The notes under the pieces were generated by a model. It searched no databases, was not told where the DNA came from, and saw only the letters and a list, made by a program, of their open reading frames with translations. From Acidovorax sp. YS12 (GTDB lineage Bacteria > Pseudomonadota > Gammaproteobacteria > Burkholderiales > Burkholderiaceae_C): 64,000 bases of DNA. Made by a program: the position numbers and the translations under genes. The stretch covers positions 620,001 through 684,000 of the forward strand of contig CP053915.1 in assembly GCA_021496925.1 (NCBI GenBank). The letters run 5' to 3'. Numbering within the stretch: position 1 is the stretch's first letter; each line of letters begins with the position of its first letter. Below, piece by piece: positions 1 through 8,372 of this stretch.

Positions 1-1
1 C

Positions 2-268
2 GCGCTGGTGTTCGCCATCTTCCAGCTCAACCCGGCGCCGTTCTGCCTGCTCGACGAGGTGGACGCGCCGCTGGACGACGCCAACACCGAGCGCTACGCC
101 AAGCTGGTGTCGGCCATGAGCCGCGGCACGCAGTTCCTGTTCATCAGCCACAACAAGATCGCCATGGAAATGGCCCAGCAGCTCATCGGCGTGACCATGC
201 AGGAGCAGGGCGTGTCGCGCATCGTGGCGGTGGACATGGAGTCGGCCCTTTCCATGGCGGAGCTATGA
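2..268 (+). CDS. smc: Chromosome segregation ATPase SMC, C-terminal end (partial)
   Basis: This is the 3' end of an SMC ATPase gene; the rest lies left of the window. The visible part is the C-terminal half of the ABC-type head: the Walker B and D-loop stretch LLDEVDAPLDD, followed by the H-loop region with FISHNK. SMC binds and folds the chromosome as a dimer, with each ATP site completed by head engagement. The gene is followed 40 bases later by zipA and then ligA, an order common in betaproteobacteria, which supports smc over other ABC ATPases such as RecN. Only the last 88 residues can be read. Confidence 0.9.
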   Translation, partial: ALVFAIFQLNPAPFCLLDEVDAPLDDANTERYAKLVSAMSRGTQFLFISHNKIAMEMAQQLIGVTMQEQGVSRIVAVDMESALSMAEL

Positions 269-308
269 GGCCCGGCGTGCGCCGCACCACTACAGAGAAC
301 CACTTCCT

Positions 309-1463
309 ATGAGTACCTTGCAACTCAGCCTGGCCATCATCGGCGGCATCGTGCTGGCGGTCGTCGTGGCCTACAACGCCTGGAACAACCACCGCAACAC
401 GCCCCGGCGCGCGCAGCCTGAAAGCCGCGAGGGCCGGGACGGGCATGCGCCGGCGCTAGCGCCCGAGCCGGCGCTGCGCCAGGAGCCGTCGTTCGACGGC
501 GCCGTGGCGCCCGCGCCCATGGCGCTGGACGAGCCGGGCCTGGATGGCGCCGATGCCGAGGTGCTGGCGCAGCAGCACGTGCCGACGGTGGACGCGCACG
601 ATGCGCTGCACATTCCCGCTCCGGCGCCGGCGCACGAGCGCCGCCTGCAGCTCGACCCGCTGATCGACGCCATGGCTTCGCTGCTGGTCGAGAGCCTGGT
701 CTCGGGCGACGCCGCGCTGGCCGCCGTGCCGCCCACGCGCCGCGCGGGCAGCAAGCCCTTCGGCATCGAGGGCTTCAACGCCACCACCAAGCTGTGGGAG
801 CCGCCGCAGCCGGGCCAGCGCTACATGGCCTTTCAGGCCGGGGTGCAGCTGGCCAACCGCACGGGCGCGCTGAGCCAGATCGAGTTCTCCGAATTCGTCG
901 GCAAGGCCCAGGCCTTCTGCGACGCGGTGAATGCCGCGCCCGAGTTCCCCGACATGCCGCACGAGATCGCCCGCGCGCGCGAGCTGGACCAGTTCGCCAG
1001 CGAGCACGACGCGCAACTGTCCTTCGTGCTGCGCGCGCGCCAGGCCGCCTGGAGCCCGGGCTACGTGCAGCAGTGCGCCGCGCGCCTGGGCTTCGTGCCC
1101 GGCCCCATCGCCGGGCGCCTGGTGCTGCCCAGCTCCACCCCCGGCCAGGCGCCGCTGCTGCACCTGGCCTGCGACCAGCACGCCGCCCTGTCCGACGACC
1201 CGGACCAGGCCGCCGTGCGCGACCTGGCGTTGAGCCTGGACGTGCCCCAGGTGCCACGCGGCGAGCAGCCCTTCGCGCGCCTGCGCGAAGTGGCCACGGC
1301 GCTGTGCCAGGCCATGGACGGCGTGCTGTGCGACCAGGATGGCAACCCGCTGCCCGCCATGGCCATGGACGCCATCGCCGCCGACCTGGAGCAGCTCTAC
1401 GACGTGCTCGACCAGCGCGAGCTGTCCGCCGGCTCGGCGCTGGCGCGGCGGCTGTTCAGCTGA
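309..1463 (+). CDS. zipA: Cell division protein ZipA
   Basis: A 384-residue protein with one membrane segment at about residues 4-22 (LSLAIIGGIVLAVVVAYNAW), a long low-complexity Ala/Pro/Glu-rich linker to about residue 110, and a globular C-terminal half that matches the ZipA FtsZ-binding fold. ZipA tethers FtsZ filaments to the inner membrane at the start of division. The architecture (N-out anchor, Pro-rich linker, C-terminal domain) and the smc-zipA-ligA neighbourhood both fit. The C-terminal domain is divergent from the E. coli protein, as is usual in this class. The ATG start places the membrane anchor at the extreme N-terminus. Confidence 0.85.
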   Translation: MSTLQLSLAIIGGIVLAVVVAYNAWNNHRNTPRRAQPESREGRDGHAPALAPEPALRQEPSFDGAVAPAPMALDEPGLDGADAEVLAQQHVPTVDAHDALHIPAPAPAHERRLQLDPLIDAMASLLVESLVSGDAALAAVPPTRRAGSKPFGIEGFNATTKLWEPPQPGQRYMAFQAGVQLANRTGALSQIEFSEFVGKAQAFCDAVNAAPEFPDMPHEIARARELDQFASEHDAQLSFVLRARQAAWSPGYVQQCAARLGFVPGPIAGRLVLPSSTPGQAPLLHLACDQHAALSDDPDQAAVRDLALSLDVPQVPRGEQPFARLREVATALCQAMDGVLCDQDGNPLPAMAMDAIAADLEQLYDVLDQRELSAGSALARRLFS

Positions 1464-1477
1464 GCAGGCGGCCAGCC

Positions 1478-1846
1478 ATGATCGACCTGCAGGCCCAGGG
1501 GCTGCGCCCCTTCGTCCCCGCGCGGGATTTCGCGCTGTCCCAGGACTTCTACACCGCCCTCGGCTGCACGCTCGAATGGGCCGACGACCGCCTGGCGCTG
1601 TTCAACCTGGGCGGTTCGCGCTTCTACCTGCAGGGCCACTACGTGCGGGAATGGGCGGAAAACTGCATGCTGCACATCGCCGTACAGGATGCCGCGCAAT
1701 GCTTCGCCGACATCTCGGCGCTGACCGCGTCGGGGCGCTTTCCCGGCGCCAGGGTGGCAGCGCCGCGGCGCGAGCCCTACGGCGCCTGGGTCACTTACGT
1801 GTGGGACCCGTGCGGCGTGCTGCTGCATCTGGCCCAGTGGGACTGA
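1478..1846 (+). CDS. VOC (glyoxalase/bleomycin-resistance fold) family protein
   Basis: A 122-residue single-domain protein. It opens with a beta strand (LRPFVPARDFALSQDFYTALG) typical of the vicinal-oxygen-chelate fold and ends with a second one (VWDPCGVLLHLAQ). Such proteins form dimers and either act on small molecules at a metal site or bind drugs; no substrate can be deduced here. The C-terminal DPxGxLxHL pattern is present. The gene lies 14 bases after zipA and 2 bases before ligA, so it is probably cotranscribed with both. The start at 1478 was chosen because it follows zipA directly and begins the fold without an extra tail. Confidence 0.75.
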   Translation: MIDLQAQGLRPFVPARDFALSQDFYTALGCTLEWADDRLALFNLGGSRFYLQGHYVREWAENCMLHIAVQDAAQCFADISALTASGRFPGARVAAPRREPYGAWVTYVWDPCGVLLHLAQWD

Positions 1847-1848
1847 GC

Positions 1849-3936
1849 ATGGCTGAACAATCCGACCTTTTTTCGGCGCCAGCGCCCGCGGCGCCTGCGC
1901 TGGTAGCTACGAAAGTAGAAGCATTGCGTGCCCAGCTCAACGCCTGGGCGCACCAGTACTACGTGCAGGACGCGCCCAGCGTGCCCGACGCCGAGTACGA
2001 CCGCGCGTTCCAGCAACTGCAGGCGCTCGAAGGCGCGTACCCCGGCCTGGTCACGCCTGACTCGCCCACGCAGCGCGTGATCGGCGCGGTGATGGACGGG
2101 CTCACGCCCGTGCGCCACCGCGTGCCCATGCTCTCCATCCGCACCGAAACCGACACCGAGGCCACGGGCGCCGAAGCGTTCGACGCGCGCATCCGGCGCG
2201 AGCTGAAGCTGGCACCAGAAGAGCCGCCCGTCGAATACGTGGCCGAGCCCAAGTTCGACGGCCTGGCGATGAGCCTGCGCTACGAGGCCGGCCGCCTGGT
2301 GCAGGCCGCCACGCGCGGCGACGGCGAGGTGGGCGAGGACGTGACGCACAACATCCGCACCATCCGGCAGATTCCGCTGGCGCTGGCGGATGCCCCGCCC
2401 GTGCTGGAGGTACGCGGCGAGGTCTACATGCGCCGCGCGGACTTCGACGCGCTCAACGAGCGCCAGCGCGAGCAGGGCGGCAAGACCTTCGTCAACCCGC
2501 GCAATGCCGCCGCCGGTGCCGTGCGCCAGCTCGATTCGGGCATCGCCGCGCAGCGGCCGCTGTCGTTCTTCGCCTACGGGCTGGGCGAGGTGGAAGGGGC
2601 GGAATTCGCCACGCACTTCGAGGTGCTGGAAAAGCTCAAGGCATGGGGTTTTCCGGTCGCAGCCCAGGCGAGTATTGCGCAAGGCGCTCCTGAACTAATA
2701 GCATTCCACCAGCGCATCGGCGCGCAGCGCGACCAGTTGCCGTATGACATCGACGGCGTGGTCTACAAGGTGAACAGCCTGGCGCTGCAGAAACAGCTCG
2801 GCTTCGTGACGCGCGAGCCGCGCTGGGCCGTGGCGCACAAGTACCCGGCGCAGGAGATGATGACGCGCGCCCTGGGCATCGACGTGCAGGTGGGCCGCAC
2901 GGGCAAGCTCACGCCCGTGGCGCGGCTCGCGCCCGTGTTCGTGGGCGGTGTCACCGTCACCAACGCCACGCTGCACAACCTGTTCGAGCTGCGCCGCAAG
3001 AAGGTGCGCGTGGGCGACCAGGTGATCGTGCGCCGCGCGGGCGACGTGATTCCCGAGGTGGTGGGCGTGGTGCCCGCGCCGCGCGAAGCGTATGTGCCGA
3101 ACTTCCGCATGCCCGCGCAGTGCCCGATCTGTGGCAGCGCCGTGGTGCGCGAGCCGGGCGAGGTCAACCACCGCTGCTCGGGCGGCCTGTTCTGCCCCGC
3201 GCAGCGCAAGCAGGCGGTGCTGCACTTCGCCCAGCGCCGCGCGATGGACGTGGAGGGCCTGGGCGAGAAGCTGGTCGATCAGCTCATCGACGGCGACGTG
3301 ATCCGCACGCTGCCCGACCTGTTCCGGCTCGGCCTGCCCGCGCTGGCGGGGCTGGACCGCATGGCGGAGAAGTCGGCGCAGAACGTGCTCGACGCGCTGG
3401 AGCAGTCCAAGCGCACCACGCTGCCGCGCTTCCTGTTCGGGCTGGGCATCCGCCACGTGGGCGAGGCCACGGCCAAGGACCTGGCGCGCCACTTCGGCGC
3501 GCTCGACGCCATCATGGATGCCAGCGTCGACCAGCTCCTGCAGGTGAACGACGTGGGCCCCGTGGTGGCGCAGAGCATCCACACCTTCTTCGCCCAGCCG
3601 CACAACCGCGAGGTGGTGGCGCAGCTGCGCGCCTGCGGCGTGGCCTGGGAGGAGGGCGCGCCCGTCGAGGGCGCCACACTGCCGCTGGCGGGCAAGACCA
3701 TCGTGCTGACCGGCACGCTGCCCACCCTGGGCCGCGACGAGGCCAAGGACCTGCTCGAAGCCGCGGGCGCCAAGGTGGCCGGCTCGGTCAGCAAAAAAAC
3801 CTATTGCGTGGTGGCCGGGGCCGAGGCCGGCAGCAAGCTGGACAAGGCGCAGGCCCTGGGCATTCCCGTGCTGGACGAGGACGGCCTGCGCGCGCTGCTG
3901 CAGGGGCAGTTGCCGGGCGGTGCGGCGTCCTCCTGA
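1849..3936 (+). CDS. ligA: NAD-dependent DNA ligase LigA
   Basis: A 695-residue NAD+-dependent DNA ligase that seals nicks in replication and repair. Order of domains: N-terminal Ia and adenylation domain with the KFDG motif (Lys about 135, the AMP-accepting lysine), OB fold (VGRTGKLTPVARL), a four-cysteine zinc finger starting at about C425 (CPICGS ... CSGGLFCPAQ), helix-hairpin-helix repeats, and a C-terminal BRCT domain (GKTIVLTGTLPTLGRDEAK). Length is normal for the family. The start is 2 bases after the upstream gene. Near the N-terminus, codons about 17-30 (VATKVEALRAQLNA) resemble a degenerate copy of the dispersed repeat described at 3937. Confidence 0.97.
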   Translation: MAEQSDLFSAPAPAAPALVATKVEALRAQLNAWAHQYYVQDAPSVPDAEYDRAFQQLQALEGAYPGLVTPDSPTQRVIGAVMDGLTPVRHRVPMLSIRTETDTEATGAEAFDARIRRELKLAPEEPPVEYVAEPKFDGLAMSLRYEAGRLVQAATRGDGEVGEDVTHNIRTIRQIPLALADAPPVLEVRGEVYMRRADFDALNERQREQGGKTFVNPRNAAAGAVRQLDSGIAAQRPLSFFAYGLGEVEGAEFATHFEVLEKLKAWGFPVAAQASIAQGAPELIAFHQRIGAQRDQLPYDIDGVVYKVNSLALQKQLGFVTREPRWAVAHKYPAQEMMTRALGIDVQVGRTGKLTPVARLAPVFVGGVTVTNATLHNLFELRRKKVRVGDQVIVRRAGDVIPEVVGVVPAPREAYVPNFRMPAQCPICGSAVVREPGEVNHRCSGGLFCPAQRKQAVLHFAQRRAMDVEGLGEKLVDQLIDGDVIRTLPDLFRLGLPALAGLDRMAEKSAQNVLDALEQSKRTTLPRFLFGLGIRHVGEATAKDLARHFGALDAIMDASVDQLLQVNDVGPVVAQSIHTFFAQPHNREVVAQLRACGVAWEEGAPVEGATLPLAGKTIVLTGTLPTLGRDEAKDLLEAAGAKVAGSVSKKTYCVVAGAEAGSKLDKAQALGIPVLDEDGLRALLQGQLPGGAASS

Positions 3937-3982
3937 TTTGATAGCTGCTGGCGCTTGCCCAGCAAGGATTTGCGGCCTTTTT
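3937..3982. repeat. Dispersed Comamonadaceae-type short repeat, copy A
   Basis: The stretch between the convergent ligA and copper-chaperone genes reads TGATAGCTGCTGGCGCTTG then CCCAGCAAGG and a T-run. Closely related copies occur inside pgeF (7998-8050, inverted) and at 63016-63073. The core AGCTGCTxGCGCTTGCCCAGCAAGG is shared by this copy and the pgeF copy. A GCTGG/CCAGC stem followed by five T suggests it also acts as a terminator for ligA. Confidence 0.6.
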
Positions 3983-4457
3983 AGTGCTTGTGGCCGTGTG
4001 CGTCGTGCGGCGCGGCGGCGGGGGTATTCAGCGCGCGCGCCGGGGCCTGTACGTTGACCGTGCTGCGCTGGCCATCCTTGTCCTCGAACACCAGGGCCAG
4101 CGGGATGTTGTCGCCCGCCTTGACCTGCTGCTGCAGGTTGAGCAGCATGATGTGGTAGCCACCCGGCTTCAGATCGACGGGCTTGCCCGCGGGCACTTCG
4201 ACAGCGGGAACCTCGCGCATTTTCATCACGTTGTCCTGCATCAGCATCTCGTGCACCTCCACCGTGGCGGTGAGCGGGGACGATGCGCCGACGAGCTTGG
4301 TGTCCTGTGCCGACTCCAGGCGCATGAAGGCGCCGGTGGCCTTCTGCTGCGCCACGGTGGCGCGGACCCAGGCGTCCTTGACGGTGACCTGGGCCTGGGC
4401 GGCACCGGCGGCGGCCATGGCGGCGGCCAGGGTGAGGGTGCGGATCAGATGCTTCAT
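3981..4457 (-). CDS. Periplasmic copper chaperone, PCu(A)C family
   Basis: A 158-residue secreted protein of the PCu(A)C/DUF461 family, which carries Cu(I) in the periplasm and usually helps assemble the CuA site of cytochrome oxidase. Signal peptide at about 1-23 (LAAAMAAAGAAQAQ). Copper ligands of the family pattern are visible: H and M in VEVHEMLMQDNVM and H and M in GYHIML. The tail ends in a His-rich run, HDAHGHKH. The start at 4457 was preferred to an upstream ATG (4511) because it gives a clean signal peptide and follows an AAAGG ribosome site. It is followed on the same strand by no gene; ligA converges on it. Confidence 0.88.
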   Translation of the reverse strand: MKHLIRTLTLAAAMAAAGAAQAQVTVKDAWVRATVAQQKATGAFMRLESAQDTKLVGASSPLTATVEVHEMLMQDNVMKMREVPAVEVPAGKPVDLKPGGYHIMLLNLQQQVKAGDNIPLALVFEDKDGQRSTVNVQAPARALNTPAAAPHDAHGHKH

Positions 4458-4507
4458 GGTGTTGCCTTTGCAAAAAGAAATGGAAAGGGAGAGGGCGGGG
4501 CGGCGCG

Positions 4508-5056
4508 TCATTCGATGTCGATGCAGTGCACGCCGAACTGGCCCGCGCGGCGGTCGGCGAAGTAGCGCAGCAGCGTTTCGCGCACGGTGCGGAAGGCCAG
4601 TTCGTCCCAGGGCACCTCTTCCTCGGTGAACAGGCGCGCCTCCATGGTTTCATAGCCCGGCGCGAACTGGTCGCTCAGCAGCGTGGCGCGGTAGAACAGG
4701 TGCACTTGCCCCACGCGCGGCACGTTCAGCAGCGAGAACAGCGGCCCCAGCGTGAACTGGGCGCCGGCTTCTTCCACGGTTTCCCGGGCCGCGCCCTGGG
4801 AACTGGTTTCGTGCAGTTCCATGAACCCTGCCGGCAGCGTCCACTTGCCCTTGCGGGGCTCGATGTTGCGCTTGCACAGCAGCACCTTGCCGTCCAGCAC
4901 GGGCACGGTGCCCACCACGTTGAGCGGGTTCTCGTAGTGGATGGTGTGGCAGGCCGGGCAGACGGCGCGCTCGCGGGTGTCGCCGTCGTCGGGAATGCGG
5001 TATGCGACGGCGCTGCCGCAGGTGCGGCAATGCCGGATGGTGCGTTGGAACATCAT
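4508..5056 (-). CDS. Nudix hydrolase with N-terminal zinc ribbon
   Basis: A 182-residue pyrophosphohydrolase. An N-terminal zinc ribbon has C10-x2-C13 and C33-x2-C36. The Nudix box begins at about residue 75 (GFMELHETSSQGAARETVEE) and has the G-x5-E-x7-RE-x2-EE spacing of the catalytic Mg2+ site. The zinc ribbon plus Nudix order resembles NudC-type NADH pyrophosphatases, but the protein is shorter and lacks the extended NudC C-terminus, so an ADP-ribose or other nucleoside-diphosphate substrate is equally possible. It lies upstream of the copper chaperone on the same strand with 50 bases between, and is divergent from the lipoprotein gene at 5122. Confidence 0.88.
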   Translation of the reverse strand: MMFQRTIRHCRTCGSAVAYRIPDDGDTRERAVCPACHTIHYENPLNVVGTVPVLDGKVLLCKRNIEPRKGKWTLPAGFMELHETSSQGAARETVEEAGAQFTLGPLFSLLNVPRVGQVHLFYRATLLSDQFAPGYETMEARLFTEEEVPWDELAFRTVRETLLRYFADRRAGQFGVHCIDIE

Positions 5057-5121
5057 GGGTGGATTGTGCCGTTGTACGATGCTGCGTTTTGCAAACGGTG
5101 AAGCAAGGAGCGTTGGCTGTG

Positions 5122-5661
5122 ATGGCTTTGGGAATGCCGGTGCGGTGGGTGCGCGCCATGGCCGTGCTGGCCCTGTGCGGAGCCGTGGCGGGGTGCTTCC
5201 AGCGCCAGGCGGCGCCGCTGGTGCGTTTCGAGCCCGAGGCCTTCAGCGCCGCGGCGGGCTTTTCGCGCTTCTACGAGACCTCGCCCGCCCTGGCCTGCGA
5301 GGCCGCGCGCCGCACGCTGCTCAGCCAGGGCTATGTGATCGGCAGCGCCAGCGACGAGCAGGTCACGGGACGCAAGTTCTTCCAGCCCAACGCCGAAACC
5401 CATGTTCCGCTGGAAATGCGCGTGGTGTGCGCCACCGAGGCGGGCGACGCGGCCGTGGTCTTCGCCGTGGCGGTGCAGGAGCTGCATGCCGTGCGCAAGG
5501 CCAACCATTCGGCCTCGCTCGGCGTGGGTGGATTGGGCTCGCTGTCGCTGCCGGTGGAGGGCAGCAACGACGGCATGGTCAAGGTCGGCACGCAGACGGT
5601 TTCCGACCCGCATTTCTATCGCAGCTTCTTCGACCTGCTGGGCGAGCACCTGGCGCAGTGA
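5122..5661 (+). CDS. DUF2242-like lipoprotein
   Basis: A 179-residue predicted lipoprotein. The N-terminus has a hydrophobic segment ending in a lipobox (AVAGC), so the mature protein would be lipid-anchored at that cysteine. The rest resembles the DUF2242 family found in betaproteobacteria; no function is known. An AAGGAG ribosome site at 5104-5109 fits either the ATG at 5122 or an in-frame GTG at 5119; longer starts add residues without signal-peptide character. It is divergent from the Nudix gene and its stop abuts the end of the convergent hydrolase gene at 5662. Confidence 0.65.
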   Translation: MALGMPVRWVRAMAVLALCGAVAGCFQRQAAPLVRFEPEAFSAAAGFSRFYETSPALACEAARRTLLSQGYVIGSASDEQVTGRKFFQPNAETHVPLEMRVVCATEAGDAAVVFAVAVQELHAVRKANHSASLGVGGLGSLSLPVEGSNDGMVKVGTQTVSDPHFYRSFFDLLGEHLAQ

Positions 5662-6357
5662 TCAGACGATCTGCAAACGGAGGCTGCCCAGGCCGTCGAT
5701 GCCGCCTTCGAGCAGGTCGCCGCGCTGTACGGCGCCCACGCCTTCGGGCGTGCCGGTGAAGACCAGGTCGCCCGGCTGCAGCTCCCAGGCGCTGGAGAGC
5801 TGCTCCAGCGTCTCGCCGATGTTCCAGATCAGCCGGTCGATGCGGCTGTGCTGGCGCTCCTGGCCGTTGACCTGCAGCCAGATCGCGGCGCTGGCGATGT
5901 CGCCGGCCTGCGCCGCAGGCGTGATGGGCCCGATGGGGGCGCTGTGCTCGAAGCCCTTGCCGATGCACCAGGGGCGGCCCTGCTTCTTCATGTCGTTCTG
6001 CAGGTCGCGGCGCGTCATGTCCAGGCCCACGGCGTAGCCGTAGATGTGGCGGGCCGCGTCGCGGGCGGCGATGCGGCTGCCGCCCACGCCGATGGCGACG
6101 ACCAGCTCGATCTCATGGTGCAGGTTGCCCGTCAGGCTGGGGTAGGGCATCCGGCCGGTGCCGCCGGAGGGTACGGGAACGACCGTATCGGCAGGCTTGA
6201 GAAAGAAGAACGGCGGCTCGCGGCCGGTGAAGCCCATTTCCTGGGCGTGCTCGGCGTAGTTGCGGCCGACGCAGTAGATGCGGTGCACCGGAAAGCGGTC
6301 TGGCGTGCCCAGCACGGGCACGCTGGCTTGCGGGGGAGGGGCGATCACGTAGGACAT
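5662..6357 (-). CDS. Fumarylacetoacetate/fumarylpyruvate hydrolase family protein
   Basis: A 231-residue FAH-fold hydrolase that cleaves C-C bonds in beta-dicarbonyl acids such as fumarylpyruvate (gentisate pathway) or fumarylacetoacetate (tyrosine pathway). Family signatures: CVGRNYAEHAQEMG near residue 30, FFFLKPADTVV, and the acidic metal site in HHEIELVVAIG; VFTGTPEGVG lies near the C-terminus. The single-domain size matches bacterial fumarylpyruvate hydrolases rather than the longer eukaryotic-type FAH. It is divergent (94-base gap) from marR and a GST-type isomerase gene, a partnership that fits the lower gentisate or homogentisate route; the ring-cleavage dioxygenase is not in the window. 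Confidence 0.88.
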   Translation of the reverse strand: MSYVIAPPPQASVPVLGTPDRFPVHRIYCVGRNYAEHAQEMGFTGREPPFFFLKPADTVVPVPSGGTGRMPYPSLTGNLHHEIELVVAIGVGGSRIAARDAARHIYGYAVGLDMTRRDLQNDMKKQGRPWCIGKGFEHSAPIGPITPAAQAGDIASAAIWLQVNGQERQHSRIDRLIWNIGETLEQLSSAWELQPGDLVFTGTPEGVGAVQRGDLLEGGIDGLGSLRLQIV

Positions 6358-6451
6358 GGCGGCACCAGGGCAAAAACCCGCAGTTTGCCATGCGCACAGC
6401 CCGCCGCAGGCCGCGCTGCGGGCAGCGCATCCCTGGGGCTACACTGCCGCC

Positions 6452-6883
6452 ATGACACGAGGCTACGACTTCCGGCAGGCGCCGGGCCATCTGGTGCGGC
6501 GCGCACACCAGCGTTCCGTGGCGATATTCGCCGAGGAGATGGGGCGCTTCGACGTCACGCCGGTGCAGTTCGCCATCCTCATGACGCTGATGGACAAGCC
6601 GGGGGTGGACCAGGTGACGCTGGCAGCCCACGTGGCGCTCGACGCCGCCACCTCCGGCTCGGCCATTGGCCGCCTGGAGGCGCGCGGCTGGCTGCGGCGG
6701 GAGTGCGACCCGCGCGACCGGCGCCGCAAGCTGCTGTGGATCACCCCCGAAGGCGCGCAGGCCGGGGCCGAGATGGCGCTGGCGGCGCCGCGCATCCAGG
6801 AGCGCCTGGTGGCGCCGCTGGCGCCCGAGGAGCGCGCGCAGCTGAGCCTGCTGCTGTCCAAGCTCGAAGAGGGTACGCCATGA
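6452..6883 (+). CDS. MarR-family transcriptional regulator
   Basis: A 143-residue winged-helix regulator. The recognition region is around residues 55-95 (TLAAHVALDAATSGSAIGRLEARGWLRRECDPRDRRRKLL), with the DxRDRR wing that marks MarR proteins. These dimers usually repress a divergent operon until an aromatic or phenolic ligand binds. The gene lies between the divergent FAH-family gene and the isomerase gene, whose ATG overlaps this stop codon by four bases (ATGA), so it is a good candidate for the local repressor of that catabolic pair. The start was placed at 6452 because the upstream extension has no MarR similarity. Confidence 0.88.
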   Translation: MTRGYDFRQAPGHLVRRAHQRSVAIFAEEMGRFDVTPVQFAILMTLMDKPGVDQVTLAAHVALDAATSGSAIGRLEARGWLRRECDPRDRRRKLLWITPEGAQAGAEMALAAPRIQERLVAPLAPEERAQLSLLLSKLEEGTP

Positions 6884-7551
6884 GGCTCTACAGCTACTTC
6901 CGCTCCTCGGCCGCGTACCGCGTGCGCATCGCGCTGCAGCTCAAGGGGCTCGATTACACCTACGTTCCCGTGCACCTGGTGCGAGGGGAGCACCTGCAGG
7001 CCGCGCATGCGCAGCGCCAGGGCGACGCGCTCGTGCCCCAGTTGCAGACCGGCGACGGGCACGTGCTGGGCCAGTCCATGGCCATCATCGAATACCTGGA
7101 GGAAGCCTACCCCGAGACTCCCCGGCTGCTGCCCGCCAGCGCCGTGGCGCGCGCGCGCGTCCGGGGCCTGGCGCAGATGGTGGCCTGCGAAATCCACCCG
7201 CTCAATAACCTGCGCGTGCTCAAGTACCTGGTGCACGGCATGCACGCCAGCGAGGAGGCCAAGACCGCCTGGTACCACCATTGGGTGCGCGGCGGCCTGG
7301 AGGCCTTCGAGCGCCAGCTCGCGCTGCTGGCCGGGGAGCGCGCGCATGAAGGCCTGGCGCCTTCGCGCTACTGCTGGGGCGACGCGCCCACGCTGGCCGA
7401 CTGCTGCCTCGTGCCGCAGCTCTTCAATGCCCAGCGCTTCGAGGTGCGCCTGGACGGCCTGCCGCTGACGATGGGCGTGCATGCCGCGTGCATGCAGCTG
7501 CCCGCCTTCCAGCGGGCGCAGCCTTCGGCCTGCCCGGACAGCGAAGCCTGA
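6880..7551 (+). CDS. maiA: Maleylacetoacetate/maleylpyruvate isomerase (GST zeta type)
   Basis: A 223-residue glutathione S-transferase-fold isomerase that converts the cis ring-cleavage product (maleylacetoacetate or maleylpyruvate) to the trans form using glutathione. The zeta-class active-site motif SSAAYRVRIAL is at residues 9-19. QSMAIIEYLEE follows in the thioredoxin-like domain, and the helical domain contains GDAPTLADCCLVPQLFNAQRF. The ATG overlaps the marR stop and its own stop overlaps the pgeF start, so the three genes are translationally coupled. With the adjacent hydrolase it makes the last two steps of gentisate or tyrosine breakdown; which substrate applies cannot be settled from sequence. 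Confidence 0.9.
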   Translation: MRLYSYFRSSAAYRVRIALQLKGLDYTYVPVHLVRGEHLQAAHAQRQGDALVPQLQTGDGHVLGQSMAIIEYLEEAYPETPRLLPASAVARARVRGLAQMVACEIHPLNNLRVLKYLVHGMHASEEAKTAWYHHWVRGGLEAFERQLALLAGERAHEGLAPSRYCWGDAPTLADCCLVPQLFNAQRFEVRLDGLPLTMGVHAACMQLPAFQRAQPSACPDSEA

Positions 7552-8372
7552 TGCACCCCGGCTGGATCGTTCCCGACTGGCCCGCGCCCGCCGGCGTGCA
7601 TGCGCTGTGCACCACGCGCGCCGGCGGCGCCAGCGCCGCGCCCTACGACAGCCTGAACCTGGGCGACCACGTGGGCGATGCGCCCGGGGCCGTCGCGGCC
7701 AACCGCGGGACCCTGCAGCAGGCCCTGGAGCGGCAAAGCCCTGGCGCGCGCGCGGTGTTCCTGCGGCAGGTGCATGGCGTGCAATGCCTGCATCTCGGGG
7801 CATCGACCCCCGACGGCGCGCCTGCCGATGCCTGCGTCAGCAACGCGCCGGGCCGCGTGTGCACCATCATGGTGGCCGACTGCCTGCCGGTGCTGCTGGC
7901 GCACCGTGGCGGCGGCGTGGTGGCGGCGGCGCATGCGGGCTGGCGTGGCCTAGCGGGTGCTGCGGGGCAGGGGGTGCTGGAATCCGTTTTCAAGGAATTT
8001 TCGGCCTTGGCCCTTGCTGGGCAAGCGCTAGCAGCTCCTGAAACCATAGCGCGCGACACGCTCGCCTGGCTGGGGCCGTGCATCGGGCCGCAGGCGTTCG
8101 AGGTGGGGGGCGAGGTGCGTGCGGCCTTCTGCGACCATGACCCGGGTGCGCAGGCGCATTTCAGCGCGCAGGCCGGGGGCAAGTTCCTGGCGGATCTGCC
8201 CGCCCTGGCGCGGCGGCGGCTGGCCGCGCTGGGCATTGCCGCCATCCATGGCAACGACGGCAGCGCGCCATGGTGCACGGTGGCGAACCCGTCAAGGTTC
8301 TTTTCGCACCGGCGCGACGGTGCCGCCCTCGGCGGCAGCGGGCGCTTCGCCGCCTGCGTCTGGATCGCCTGA
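7551..8372 (+). CDS. pgeF: Peptidoglycan editing factor / purine nucleoside phosphorylase, YfiH family
   Basis: A 273-residue member of the YfiH/PgeF (LACC1-like) family, once called polyphenol oxidase. Family marks are TTRAGGAS near the N-terminus, the metal-site segment HAGWRGLAGAAG at about residue 128, and LGPCIGPQAFEVG. Reported activities include purine nucleoside phosphorylase and removal of mis-incorporated residues from peptidoglycan precursors. The start overlaps the maiA stop (TGATG). A copy of the dispersed repeat (7998-8050) interrupts the family alignment between two conserved motifs and adds an in-frame insert. The last 81 bases overlap the convergent membrane-protein gene. Confidence 0.85.
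   Translation: MHPGWIVPDWPAPAGVHALCTTRAGGASAAPYDSLNLGDHVGDAPGAVAANRGTLQQALERQSPGARAVFLRQVHGVQCLHLGASTPDGAPADACVSNAPGRVCTIMVADCLPVLLAHRGGGVVAAAHAGWRGLAGAAGQGVLESVFKEFSALALAGQALAAPETIARDTLAWLGPCIGPQAFEVGGEVRAAFCDHDPGAQAHFSAQAGGKFLADLPALARRRLAALGIAAIHGNDGSAPWCTVANPSRFFSHRRDGAALGGSGRFAACVWIA
7998..8050. repeat. Dispersed short repeat, copy B, in frame inside pgeF
   Basis: Read on the minus strand this contains AGCTGCTAGCGCTTGCCCAG followed by CAAGGGCC, nearly the same as copy A at 3937. Because it lies within pgeF and keeps the frame, it encodes an extra segment (approximately ALALAGQALAAPETIA) between the HAGWRG and CIGP motifs. Confidence 0.6.

Noticed and set aside
2695..4653. Long open frame (652 codons) on the minus strand across ligA and the copper-chaperone gene
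   Set aside because: It is antisense to ligA, which is certain, has a His/Arg/Gln-rich composition typical of shadow frames in GC-rich DNA, and shows no domain.
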